Below, one piece after another: positions 9,870 through 21,161 of a DNA stretch of 64,000 nucleotides. Numbering within the stretch: position 1 is the stretch's first letter; every line of letters starts with the position of its first letter. The stretch is from Cololabis saira (lineage: Eukaryota > Chordata > Actinopteri > Beloniformes > Belonidae): contig NC_084590.1 of the NCBI RefSeq assembly GCF_033807715.1, positions 37,894,005 to 37,958,004 of the forward strand, given 5' to 3'. A program made the position numbers and the translations under genes. The notes under the pieces were generated by a model. It was not told the origin of the DNA. It worked only from the letters and a program-made list of their open reading frames with translations, and searched no databases.

Positions 9870-11567
9870 AAGGGACAACCAATCAGAAGAAGGGGCGGGG
9901 CTAATTCAGGCCAATGAAGGTAAAGGACTCCATAAAGAATTTGATGACCCCACCCACGACTCTCTATGTCAAACCATTCCAAAGTTATAGCAGAAAATCG
10001 GGACAACCAATCAGAAGAAGGGGCGGGGCTAATTAAGGCCAACGAAGCTTGAGGACTCATTACAGAGTCCCATGACACCACCCACGACTTCCTATGTCAA
10101 AGCATTCAAAAGTTATGGCAGATAAAATTATTCTAGGGGGCGCTGTTGAGCCGTTAGGCCACGCCCATTAATGCAAACCATGAAATATCAAATGTATCGC
10201 CAAGTCTGGCTTGCATGTAAAATTTGGTGACTTTTGGAGAAATATGGACCAATCACATGAAGGGGGGGTGCGCCTTTTGGCGTCTAGCGTCGCCACGGTA
10301 ACACTTTTGAAAGAGAAAAGTAATGCGCGTAGTCGCAGGATGTAGACGCACGTTTTGATGTAAAACACACCTGGGTGCACGTTACGGTTCGGGCTGAATT
10401 AACTGCCGAAGGAATGGCATAAATTTCGCCAAAATGACACAATTTATTCAAAATGGCCGACATCCTGTTTGGTTTCGGCCATGGCTCCAAGAGACTTTTC
10501 TTTAAGTTGTGCCATGATACAGGTGTGTAGCGATTTTCGTGCATGTACGTCAAACCGTATTGTGGGGCTTGAGGCACAAAGTTTTCCGGGGGGCGCTGTT
10601 GAGCCATTTTGCCACGCCCATTAATGCAAACCATGAAATATCAAATTTATCGCCAGGCCTGGCTTGCATGCCAAATTTGGTGCCTTTTGGGGAACTATCA
10701 AATATGGACCAATCAGATGAAGGGGGGGTGCGCTTGTTGGCGTCTAGCATCGCCACGGTAACACTTTCGAAAGAGAAAAGTAATGCGTGTAGTCGCAGGA
10801 TGGAGACGCACATTTTGATGTATAACACATCTGGGTTCACGATACGGTTCGGGCTGAATTAACTCTCGAAGGAATGGCATATATTGCTCCAAAATTACGC
10901 AATTAATTCAGAATGTTCAAAATGGCTGACTTCCTGTTCGGTTTCGGCCATGGCGCCAAGAGACTTTTCTTTTAGTTGCGACATGATACAGGTGTGTACC
11001 GATTTTCGTTCATGTACGTCAAACCGTATTGTGGGGCTTGAGGCACAAAGTTTTTTCTGTCGAACCAATCAGATGAAGGGTGGGCGCGCTTTTTGGCGTC
11101 TAGCGTCGCCACGGTAACGCTTTTGAAAGAGAAAAGTAATGCGTGTGGTCGCAGGAGGGAGACGCACATTTTGATGTATAACACACTTGGGGGCATGTTA
11201 CGGTTCGGGCTGAATTAACTTTCGAAGGAATGGCATAAATTTCGCCAAAATGTCACGAATAATTCAAAATGGCCGACATCCTGTTCGGTTTCGGGCATGA
11301 CCCCAAGAGACTTTTGTTTAAGTTGTCCCATGATACAGGTGTGTACCGATTTTCGTGCATGTACGTCAAACCGTATCGTGGGGCTTGAGGCACAAAGTTT
11401 TCAAGGGGGCGCTGTTGAGCCATTTTGCCACGCCCATTAATGCAAACCTTTAAATATCAAATTTTTCGCCAGGCCTGACTAGGGTGCAAAATTTGGTGAC
11501 TTTTTGGGCATGTTAAGGGGGGCAAAAAGGCCTTCACTTTGTCAGGAAAATAATAATAATAATAATA
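9870..11567. repeat. Family A monomers after minisatellite 3
   Basis: Two 128-bp units followed by alternating monomers and an (AAT)n joint at about 11,550. Order and sequence closely match 1,041-2,738 and 6,415-8,122. Confidence 0.85.
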
Positions 11568-13190
11568 ATTAAAGCTGCAAGCAGCGATGAACGGGCCCTC
11601 GCACTCACGTCCACCGCCCCCCATAAGCATATCAGAAATGACACCACCCACGACTCTCTATGTCAAACCATTCAAAAGTTATAGCAGAAAAAAGGAACAA
11701 CCAATCAGAAGAAGGGGCAGGGCAAATTCAGGCCAATGAAGGTCAAGGACTCCATACAGAGTCTGATGACACCACCCACGACTCTCTATGTCAAACCATT
11801 CAAAAGTTATAGCAGAAAATCGGGACAACCAATCAGAAGAAGGGGCGGGGCTAATTAAGGCCAACGAAGCTTAAGGACTCATTACAGAGTCCCATGACAC
11901 CACCCACAACTTCCTATGTCAAACCATTCAAAAGTTATGGCAGAAAAAAGTATTCTAGGGGGCGCTGTTGAGCCGTTAGGCCACGCCCATTAATGCAAAC
12001 CATGAAATATCAAATTTATCGCCAAGTCTGTCTTGCATGCAAAATTTGGTGACTTTTGGAGAACTATCAAATATGGACCAATCAGATTTCAAAATGGCCG
12101 ACTTCCTGTTCGGTTTCGGCCATGGCTCCAAGAGACTTTTCTTTAAGTTGCGACATGATACAGGTGTGTACTGATTTTCGTGCATGTACATCAAACCGTA
12201 TTGTGGGGCTTGAGGCACAAAGTTTTCCGGGGGGCGCTGTTGAGCCATTTTGCCACGCCCATTAATACAAACCATGAAATATCAAATTTATCGCCAGGCC
12301 TGCCTTGCATGCAAAATTTGGTGACTTTTGGGGAACTATCAAAAATGGACCAATCAGATGAAGGGGGGCCGCGCCTTTTGGCGTCTAGCGTCGCCACGGT
12401 AACACTTTTGAAAGAGAAAAGTAATGCGCGTAGTCGCAGGATGGAGACGCACATTTTGATGTATAACACATCTGGGTTATCGATACGGTTCGGGCCGTAT
12501 TAATTCTCGAAGGAATGGCATATATTGCTCCAAAATTACGCGATTAATTCAGAATGTTCAAAATGGCCGACTTCCTGTTCGGTTTCGGCCATGGCGCCAA
12601 GAGACTTTTCTTTAAGTTGTGACATGATACAGGTGTGTACCGATTTTTGTTCATGTACGTCAAACCGTATTGTGGGGCTTGAGGCGCAAAGTTTTTTCTA
12701 TCTGAACCGATCAGATGAAGGGTGGGCGCACTTTTTGGCGTCTAGCGTCGCCACGGTAACGCTTTTGAAAGAGAAAAGTAATGCGCGTAGTCGCAGGATG
12801 GAGACGCACATTTTGATGTATAACACACCTTGGTGCACGTTACGGTTCGGGCCGTATTAACTGCCGAAGGAAGGCATAAATTTCGCCAAAATGACGCGAT
12901 TAATTCAAAATGTCCGACTTCCTGTTCGGTTTCTCGACATGACGCCCAGAGACTTTTCTTTAAGTTGTGTACTGATACAGGTGTGTACCGATTTTCGTGC
13001 ATGTACGACAAACCGCATTGTGGGGCTTGAGGCACAAAGTTTTCAAGGGGGCGCTGTTGAGCCATTTTGCCACGCCCATTAATGCAAACCATTAAATATC
13101 AAATTTTTCGCCAGACCTGGCTTGCATGCAAAATTTGGTGACTTTTTGGGCACGTTTAGGGGGGCAAAAAGGCCTTCCTTTTGTCAGAAC
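11568..13190. repeat. Last family A module
   Basis: Starts with ATTAAAGCTGCAAGCAGC and holds 128-bp units and monomers. It ends in GGGGCAAAAAGGCC followed by an (AAG)n run instead of (AAT)n. It then runs into hairpin-bearing 3' ends, so this module has the 3' end that the inner modules lack. Confidence 0.8.
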
Positions 13191-13192
13191 AA

Positions 13193-13223
<31 letters not shown>

Positions 13224-13228
13224 AAGAA
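13191..13228. repeat. (AAG)n microsatellite
   Basis: About eleven AAG units directly before the first hairpin-type 3' end. It replaces the AAT repeat seen at the other module joints. Confidence 0.9.
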
Positions 13229-13530
13229 TAATTCCTGCAATTACAATAGGGCCTTCGCACTGCAAGTGCTCGGGCCCTAATAATAATAATAAAAATTCCT
13301 GCAAATACAATAGGGCCTTCGCACTGCAAGTGCTCGGGCCCTAATAAAAATTCCTGCAAATACAATAGGGCCTTCGCACTGCAAGTGCTCGGGCCCTAAT
13401 AATAATAATAAAAATTCCTGCAAATACAATAGGGCCTTCGCACTGAAGGTGCTCGGGCCCTAATAATAATAAAAATTCCTGCAAATACAATAGGGCCTTC
13501 GCTCTGAAGGTGCTCGGGCCCTAATAATAA
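13229..13530. repeat. Array of five hairpin-bearing 3' ends
   Basis: Five units of about 50 bp separated by short (AAT)n, beginning near 13,231, 13,290, 13,344, 13,411 and 13,473. Each runs ATTCCTGCAA...AGGGCC, then an inner stem such as GCACT-GCA-AGTGC, then GGGCCCTAAT. Outer (AGGGCC/GGCCCT) and inner stems make a two-tier hairpin. Solo 3' ends of the family A element, stacked at AAT targets. Confidence 0.8.
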
Positions 13531-15080
13531 TAACTAGAAAATTTCATGAAATTTTGATATGGGCATGCCCTACGGCCCATTCGACCCCTCTCGCTGCTTT
13601 GGTTTGGGGCTGTAGTGGTTGTGTTTGGGGTGGTTCTATGTCAGTTTGAGGTGTTTACGGTTGTATTGCATTCATTCCTGTGCTCCCAATAGTTAAAAAT
13701 GGGGCGCGCTTTTTGGCGTCTAGCGCCCCCCACGGTGACACTTTTGACTGAAAAAAGTAATGCCCATCGAGGCAACATGGAGACGCATCTAACAATGTAT
13801 GCCATGCATGGGTGCACGTTGCGGTTCAGGCTACATGATAGACAATGACAATGGATAGGTTTTTTTTTCACCGTGATAAAAAATCCCATCCGAATGAATG
13901 GGGCCATTTGGCATGGATTTTGACATAAAATTTCCTTAAATCCCAGCTTCATGAAATTTGAGTATGTTGAAGTCCACAGCGTGCCGAGTCGGGAAACATT
14001 TGTACGATGTCTCTACGATAACCTGTTACCTAGCAACAAGCGTCCAAAGTCAAACGGAAATAAAAAAAAAAAATAGAAAGGTCAATATCGCAAAAACTTT
14101 AAAGATTGGCATAATTAGCTTCTAGGGTCCGTTAGTGCCAATCAGGCCGAGTGTTTGAAAGTTTGAACGATGTCTCTACGATAAAGTCCGGCCGAGCAAT
14201 AAGGGTCTGAATTTTCGCCTTTTTTTTTTGCTTTTTGGCATCTAGCGTTGCCACGGTAACACTTTTGACTGAAAAAAGTCATGCACATTAAGGCACGATG
14301 GAGACGCATCCAACGATATATGCCATGCATGGGTGCACATTCCGGTTCGGGCAGCATTAACAGATGTTTTATTCACATGGTCCCCCATACAAATGCATTG
14401 GTTTTTGTTGCCATGGTAACAAGCCCCATAGGATAGAATGGGACAATTTGGCTTTAATATCTCAAAAGCTGTAAACGACAGCGTAATGAGACCTCAGTAT
14501 GTTGTAGTCCACATCAACCTGAGTCTTTTAACGTTGGAACCAAGTCTCTGCGATACCGCGTTGCCGCGCAACAAGCATCCGAAGTTCCGTTAGCATCAAA
14601 ATGAACAATGTGGAATATCTCAAAAACCGTAATAGCAAGCATGACGAGACTAAAATATGTTGCAGTACAAAGCGTCCCGGGTTTGTCAATGTTGTAATGA
14701 TGTCTGTACGATAAACCGTTGCCTAGCAACAAGCATCCAAAATAAAAGTGATTTTTTTTTTAAATTGAAAGTTAAATATCGCAAAAACCGTAATAACTAG
14801 CATGATGAAGTTGTATGGTCCTTTAAAGACTATCGGGCCGAGTATTTGAAAGTTTGAACGATGTCTCTACGATAAAGTTCGGCCGAGCAATAAGCGCGGG
14901 AATTTTCGCCTTTTTTTTTGCTTTTTGGCAACTAGCGTTGCCACGGTAACCCCTATTACTGAGAAAAGTAATACCCATCGAATCACGATGGAGACGCATC
15001 CAACGATGTATGCCATGTATGGGTGCACGTTGCGGTTCGGGCCGTATTAACGGACGAAAAAAAGTGCGGAATAATAAGAA
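13531..15080. repeat. Family B repeat unit 1 (1.55 kb)
   Basis: Starts AACTAGAAAATTTC...GGGCATGCCC and contains several sub-repeats with the core ...GCCACGGTAAC...GATGGAGACGCATCC...GGGTGCAC that is also the core of family A. It carries X-box-like palindromes at 14,025, 14,247, 14,407, 14,560, 14,718 and 14,937. No coding frame is convincing; a 72-aa minus frame recurs in unit 2 without resembling a known protein. Confidence 0.8.
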
Positions 15081-16619
15081 TAACTAGAAAATTTCTGGAA
15101 ATTTTGATATGGGCATGCCCTACCGCCCATTCGAGCCCTCTCGCTGCTCTGGTTTGGGGCTGTAGTGGTTGTGTTCGGGGCGGTTTTATGTCAGTTTGAG
15201 GTGTTTACGGTTGTATTTCATTCATTCCTGTGCTCCCAATAGCTATTAATCGGGCGCGCTTTTTGCCGTCTAGCGTCCCCACGGTAACGCTTTTGACAGA
15301 GAAAAGTAATGCCCATCGAGGCACGATGGAGACGCATCCAACGATGTATTCCATGCATGGGTGCACGTTCCGGTTCAGGCTACGTTAACGGATAGGTTTT
15401 TTTTCCACCATGGTTTAAAAAAACCCATCCGAATGAATGGGGCCATTTGGCATGGATTTTACATTAAACTTTCCTTAAATCACAGCTTCATGAAATTTTA
15501 ATACGTTGAAGGTCACAGCGTGCCGAGTCAGGGAACATTTGTATGATGTCTCTACGATAATCTGTTGCCTAGCAACAAGCGTCCAAAGTCAAACGGAAAT
15601 TTAAAAAAAAATTAAAGGTCAATATCGCAAAAACTTAAAAAAATGGCATAATGAGGTTCTAGGCTCCGTTAGTGCCAATCGGGCCGAGTGTTTGAAAGTT
15701 TGAACTATGTCTCTAGGATAAAGTCCGGCCGAGCAATAAGCGTTTGAATTTTTGCCTTTTTTTTGGCTTTTTGGCATCTAGCGTTGCCACGGTAACACTT
15801 TTGACTGAAAAAAGTAATGCCCATCGAGGCACGATGGAGACGCATCCAACGATATATGCCATGCATGGGTGCACATTGCGGTCCGAGCAGTATTAACAGA
15901 TTGTTTATTCACATGCTCTCCCATACAAATGCATAGGTTTTTGTTGCCATGGTAACAAGCCCCATAGGATAGAATGGGACAATTTGGCTTTAATATATCA
16001 AAAGCTGTAAACGAGAGCGTAATGAGACCTCAGTATGTTGTAGTCCACATCACCCTGAGTCTTTTAACGTTGGAACAAAGTCTCTGCGATACTGCGTTGC
16101 CGCGCAATAAGCATCCGAAGTTCCGTTAGCATCAAAATGAACAATGTGGAATATCTCAAAAACCGTAATAGCAAGCATGACGAGACTAAAATATGTTGCA
16201 GTACAAAGCGTCCCGGGTTTGTCAATGTTGTAATGATGTCTGTACGATAAACCGTTGCCTAGCAACAAGCGTCCAAAATAAAATTGATTTTTTTTTTAAA
16301 TTGAAAGTTAAATATCGCAAAAACCGTAATAAGTAGCATGATGAAGTTTGATGGTCCTTTAGTGACTATCGGGCCGAGTGTTTGAAAGTTTGAACGATGT
16401 CTCTACGATAAAGTTCGGCCGAGCAATAAGCGCGGGAATTTTCGCCTTTTTTTTTGCTTTTTGGCAACTAGCGTTGCCACGGTAACCCCTATTACGGAGA
16501 AAAGTAATGCCCATCGAGGCATGATGGAGACGCATCCAACGATGTATGCCATGCATGTGTACACGTTGCGGTTCGGGCCGCATTAACGGACGAAAAAAAG
16601 TGCGGAATAAGAATAATAA
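15081..16619. repeat. Family B repeat unit 2
   Basis: Direct copy of 13,531-15,080 shifted by about 1,536-1,550 bp, with scattered substitutions. X-box-like sites at 15,275, 15,564, 15,783, 15,943, 16,096, 16,254 and 16,473 match those of unit 1 in order. Confidence 0.8.
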
Positions 16620-17097
16620 TAATAAAATATCTCAAAAACCGTAATAGCAAGCATGACGAGACTAAAATATGTTGCAGTACAAAGCGTCCGGGGTTGGTCA
16701 ATGTTGTAATGATGTCTGTACGATAAACCGTTGCCTAGCAACAAGCGTCCAAAATAAAAGTGATTTTTTTTTTAAATTGAAAGTTAAATATCGCAAAAAC
16801 CGTAATAACTAGAATGATGAAGTTGTATGGTCCTTTAAAGACTATCGGGTCGAGTGTTTCAAAGTTTGAACGATGTCTCTACGATAAAGTTCGGCCGAGC
16901 AATAAGCGCGGGAATTTTCGCCTTTTTTTTTGCTTTTTAGCAACTAGCGTTGCCATGGTAACCCCTATTACTGAGAAAAGTAATACCCATCGAATCACGA
17001 TGGAGACGCATCCAACGATGTATGCCATGCATGGGTGCACGTTGCGGTTCGGGCCGTATTAACGGACGAAAAAAAGTGCGGAATAATAAGAATAATA
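16620..17097. repeat. Family B partial unit 3
   Basis: Repeats only the last 470 bp or so of the unit, from AAAATATCTCAAAAACCG onward, after an (AAT)n joint. X-box-like sites at 16,730 and 16,949. Confidence 0.8.
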
Positions 17098-17098
17098 A

Positions 17099-17600
17099 TA
17101 AGAAAAGGGAAACCTTTTCTAGATACTAATATATCGCCTTCATTTTCATGTTTTTCCTCATTTTTTCGGCCGTGTTTTACTTTTTGGGGATTTTTTTTTT
17201 CCACATCAGTGCGGGGTCATGCTGTACACCCGCTGGTGCGCAGTGGGACTTTTGCGACTTTAGCATGCTAGCAGCATTGCCCTTTGGGCCATTCTGGACG
17301 ATTGCAATATGGTCATGCCACTACTTGGCATGCCCATAATAAAAATAAGAAAAGGGAAACCTTTTCTGGGTACTAATTTACGCCTTCATTTTCATGTTTT
17401 TCCTCATTTTTTCGGCCGTGTTTTACTTTTTGGGGATTTTTTTTTTCCACATCAGTGCGGGGTCATGCTGTACACCCGCTGGTGTGCAGTGGGACTTTTG
17501 CGACTTTAGCATGTTAGCGAAACGCTAGCAGCATTGCCCTTTGGCCCATTCTGGACAATTGCAATATGGTCATGCCACTACTTGGCATGCCCATAATAAT
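17099..17600. repeat. Tandem pair of 247-bp repeats
   Basis: Two copies begin at about 17,101 and 17,348 with AGAAAAGGGAAACCTTTTC, a hairpin, and end in TTGGCATGCCCATAAT. The second copy has a short extra segment near TTAGCGAAACGC. Flanked by AAT-rich joints. Probably another short non-autonomous element that settles at AAT repeats. Confidence 0.7.
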
Positions 17601-17915
17601 AAAAATTCCTGCAAATACAATAGGGCCTTCGCACTGCAAGTGCTCGGGCCCTAATAATAATAACGCGAAGAATTCCTACAGATACAATAGGGCCTTCGCA
17701 CTGAAGGTGCTCGGGCCCTAATAATAATAATAAAAATTCCTGCAAATACAATAGGGCCTTCGCTCTGAAGGTGCTCGGGCCCTAATAATAATAATAATAA
17801 TAAAAATTCCTGCAAATACAATAGGGCCTTCGCTCTGAAGGTGCTCGGGCCCTAATAATTCCTGCAATTACAATAGGGCCTTCGCACTGCAAGTGCTCGG
17901 GCCCTAATAATAATA
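17601..17915. repeat. Second array of five hairpin-bearing 3' ends
   Basis: Five more copies of the 50-bp end, near 17,601, 17,666, 17,735, 17,806 and 17,857, with AAT spacers. Inner stem variants include GCACT-GCA-AGTGC, GCACT-GAA-GGTGC and GCTCT-GAA-GGTGC. Confidence 0.8.
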
Positions 17916-18126
17916 ATGCTGTGGTTTTATATATCGCCCTTCAAGGCACCCAGAGCTTTACAGAGATCATTATTCATTCATACACATCCTCCCGGTAGCT
18001 CCGTCTGTAGCCACAGCTGCCCTGCAGACTGAGGGAAGCGTGGCTGCCATATCGCGCCAAACGGCCCCTCCGACCACCAAACATTCATACACACTCAAAC
18101 ACATTCACACAATGTTATCATCTCCT
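17916..18126. repeat. Unclassified dispersed-repeat-like stretch
   Basis: Starts TGCTGTGGTTTTATATATCGCCC and includes CATTCATACACA-type motifs. The LINE 3' end begins immediately after it. No ORF; assignment as a repeat is from general resemblance to common fish dispersed sequences. Confidence 0.35.
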
Positions 18127-18867
18127 ACATCAAATCAAATCAAACTTTATTTATAAAGCACCTTTCATACAAAAAAAATGTAACACAAAGTGCTTTCCAT
18201 AAAAACATAAACATAAAATGTATTAATGACCCCCCCCCGCCCCCCCCCCCCTCCCCCCTCCCCGCACACACACAGACAGACACACACAGACACACGGTGC
18301 AGACATGGCTAGGCACAGAGGATCCAGGTGAGGAAACGGTAACGGGGAGCCGTCCACGCCAGGAGGTCTCATAGCCCGCAGCTACAAGGGGGGGGGGCCC
18401 ACAGAGACCATCCCGGCCCGGACGGAAAGAGGAGTCCACACCACAGCGGTGAAGCCGTGGTGCAGAGCTCCACAACCATCCAGGCCAGAACCACCCCCAG
18501 GACGACCCCCTGCAGGCCAGAGTCACTCCCAGCATGGAGGCTCCCCATGAGGAAACACTGGAGCTAAAAGCTACAAGAAAGCAGGATAAAATACACTAAA
18601 AGAGTTTTAAAAAGTATAACATAACATAAAATCCTAAAAGTATGTCTAAAAAGCAAGACATTAAAAACTAAAGGAATAAGACAGTAAAATGTATAAAATA
18701 GACCATAAATAATGACTAAAATATTTAGATAAAACATTAAGATAAAACAATGAAAATAAAATATGATAAAAAAAGGATAAACTAAATATAAAACAGAGCA
18801 GTAAGATCCAATAAAAATAAGGGTGAGCATAAGAAATTTAAAATAGTTAAATGAGTCAGTTAAAAGC

Positions 18868-19043
18868 CTGATTAAAGAGATGGGTCTTGAGCCTCTTTTT
18901 AAAAACATCAACAGTCTCTGCGGCCCTGAGGTTCTCCGGGAGGCTGTTCCACAATCGGGGACCATAAAAACTGAATGCCGCCTCCCCGTGTGTCCTGGTT
19001 CTAACTTTTGGTATGGTTAAAAGGCCGGCACCGGAGGACCTCA
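18868..19043 (-). pseudogene. LINE ORF2 C-terminal tail, out of frame
   Basis: In a different minus frame from the main ORF2, this stretch translates to a tail with GLLTIPKVRTRTHGEAAF and, further on, LWNSLPENLRA, which is the usual C-terminal end of L2-type ORF2. It joins the main frame just where that frame stops (after ...SALLLP), implying a small frame-changing deletion at about 19,041-19,045. Confidence 0.7.
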
Positions 19044-21047
19044 GGGTAAAAGTAGTGCAGACAAATAAGAAGGCCCAAGACCATTAAGACACTTAAAAAC
19101 TAGTAAAATAACCTTAAAATCAACCCTGAAGCGCACGGGGAGCCAATGCAGCGATTTTAAAACAGGTGTAATGTGCTCCCGCCCTCTGGTCCTCATCAGC
19201 ACGCGTGCGGCTGAATTCTGTAATAATTGTAGATTGTACATGTTCTTTTTGGGAAGACCAGAGAGCAGGGCGTTACAATAATCTAAACGACATGAGATAA
19301 AAGCATGCATTAGCACCTCCGTACTGGCCTGAGAGAGAAACGGGCGGACTCTGGCTATGTTCTTAAGATGGTAAAAACCTATCTTTGTTATGTTTTTAAT
19401 ATGTGGAATAAAAGTGAGCTCAGAGTCAAAAATCACACCCAGATTTTTAACTGATTTTGAGGGTTTAAAATCCTGTAACTTTGGTAAAAGTTTCTCTCTC
19501 TGGCCTTCAGGACCGATGAGTAAAATCTCTGTTTTGCCCTGGTTGAGCTGTAGGAAGTTTGCTGCCATCCATGACTTGATGTCTAAAATACAGTTAAAAA
19601 GGGCATCAATTGGCCCAGTGTCATCAGGAGACACGGCGATGTACAGTTGCGTATCGTCAGCGTAACTATGGAAGCTGATGCCGTGTCTCCTGATGACGTC
19701 CCCAAGGGGCAGACTGTACAGATTAAAAAGAGTTGGACCTAAAATTGACCCTTGGGGAACCCCACACCTTATCTTATAGATTCCTGAGGAACATGTATCC
19801 AAACTTACAAAGAAACTTCGATCAGTGAGGTAGGACGTGAACCATTTAAGAACAGTACCAGAGAGGCCGACCAGGTGCTTCAGTCTGTTTAATAAAATGT
19901 GATGGTCTACTGTATCGAAGGCGGCGGTTAGATCCAGCAGAACCAAGACTGTGAGTTTTTGGTTATCTAAATTGCACCTGATGTCATTTAAAATCTTTAA
20001 AAGTGCTGTCTCTGTACTGTGGTTCATCCTAAAACCGGACTGATAAGCCTCTAAAATGTGTGTTGAGTTTAAAAATTCATTCACTTGATTAAAAACAAGT
20101 TTTTCTAAAATTTTACTTAAAAACGGTAAGTTGGATACAGGCCGGTAGTTATTTAAAACATTGGGGTCCAACCCACTCTTCTTCAGAAGGGGCTTCACCA
20201 CCGCCATTTTAAAGGCGGTGGAGAAGACACCCGTCTGAAGAGAACAGTTGATAAAGTACAAAAGCTGTTCCTCAAAGAATTCATAGAGTGTTTTAAAAAA
20301 CGGTGTGGGAATGGGGTCTAAAAGGCAGGTTGTGGGCTTTACCTTGGAGAAAACTCTACAAAGTGTCCCCGCATCAACCAAGGCAAAACTCTCCAGTGTT
20401 TCCTCAGGTAAAAGCATTGATCCAGGTGTGTTAAGAGTTAAAATCTGTTGAGATAAAAGACTGGATCTAATGTCATCAATTTTACCCCTGAAGTGGTCTG
20501 CAAAATCCTCACAGTAACGGTCTGTTGCTGTTTTATGGGATCTGTCAGGGTTTCCATTTGTTAAAAAATCTATTGTGGAGAATAGGAATTTGGAATTGTT
20601 TTTGTTATTTAAAATTAAGTTTTTGAAATGTGAAGTTCTTGCTTTTTTAATAGTATTATTGTAGTTTTTAAGGAGTTGGCATAAAATTTCATAGTGTATG
20701 GTTAATTTTGATTTCCTCCATCTCCTTTCAGCACTCCTGCAGTTTCTTTTTAGTTTCTTTATTTCCTCAGTTCTCCATGGGGGTGTAGGTTTTCTGCTAA
20801 TTCTTTTGGTTAAAATCGGAGCCACTGAGTCCAGCGTTGTTTTGAGTATTTTGTTAAAATTTTCAACGATAAAATCACAGGGTGCTGGTAAAATCTCTGC
20901 AGGAGTGTTCTGTAAAATCTGGATAAAATTTGCAGCCACTTCAGGAGTTAGGTTACGTTTCCTCACCGTTCTCACCGGGGCCTCCCGCTGGTTAAAACTG
21001 GTGATGTTAAAAAACACGCAGAAATGGTCAGACACAGCCAGGTCCAC
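19041..21047 (-). CDS. LINE ORF2: reverse transcriptase part
   Basis: 668-residue open frame of an L2-type LINE polyprotein that would copy the element's RNA into DNA at the insertion site. Residues 6-8 (SDH) are the last endonuclease motif, so the frame starts inside the endonuclease. Reverse transcriptase blocks follow in order: YRPVSNLPFLSKILEK at about 301, LDLTAAFDTVDHH at 371, GVPQGSILGP at 429 and the catalytic YADD at 462. The C-terminal QNSAARVL...HITPVL...LHWLPV block is characteristic of L2/CR1 elements. It is in the same frame as the endonuclease ORF upstream, separated by one in-frame TGA, and stops early at 19,041 where the tail shifts frame. The product as encoded would not be complete. 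Confidence 0.9.
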   Translation of the reverse strand: MDLAVSDHFCVFFNITSFNQREAPVRTVRKRNLTPEVAANFIQILQNTPAEILPAPCDFIVENFNKILKTTLDSVAPILTKRISRKPTPPWRTEEIKKLKRNCRSAERRWRKSKLTIHYEILCQLLKNYNNTIKKARTSHFKNLILNNKNNSKFLFSTIDFLTNGNPDRSHKTATDRYCEDFADHFRGKIDDIRSSLLSQQILTLNTPGSMLLPEETLESFALVDAGTLCRVFSKVKPTTCLLDPIPTPFFKTLYEFFEEQLLYFINCSLQTGVFSTAFKMAVVKPLLKKSGLDPNVLNNYRPVSNLPFLSKILEKLVFNQVNEFLNSTHILEAYQSGFRMNHSTETALLKILNDIRCNLDNQKLTVLVLLDLTAAFDTVDHHILLNRLKHLVGLSGTVLKWFTSYLTDRSFFVSLDTCSSGIYKIRCGVPQGSILGPTLFNLYSLPLGDVIRRHGISFHSYADDTQLYIAVSPDDTGPIDALFNCILDIKSWMAANFLQLNQGKTEILLIGPEGQREKLLPKLQDFKPSKSVKNLGVIFDSELTFIPHIKNITKIGFYHLKNIARVRPFLSQASTEVLMHAFISCRLDYCNALLSGLPKKNMYNLQLLQNSAARVLMRTRGREHITPVLKSLHWLPVRFRVDFKVILLVFKCLNGLGPSYLSALLLP

Positions 21048-21161
21048 AACAGAGCACGCACCCAGGGACAGGCCGTAGGTTATGACCAGGTCCAGGGTGC
21101 GCCCTCTGCTGTGGGTCGGCTGTGTGACATGTTGCTTAAAATCTAGACAGTTTAAAAGGTT

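Noticed and set aside
1321..13092. Recurring 60-116-aa frames such as MHPGVLYIKMCV... and MVCINGRGKMA...
   Set aside because: They occur on both strands of every monomer, lose start or stop freely between copies and match no family; they are shadows of the tandem repeat.
13229..13530. Canonical Helitron ends
   Set aside because: A hairpin followed by CTAA(T) is suggestive, but no 5' TC end, no Rep/helicase ORF and the AAT context are inconsistent or unproven.
18140..18965. 131- and 133-aa minus-strand frames
   Set aside because: They lie in the LINE 3' UTR and in a wrong frame across the displaced ORF2 tail; composition is not protein-like.
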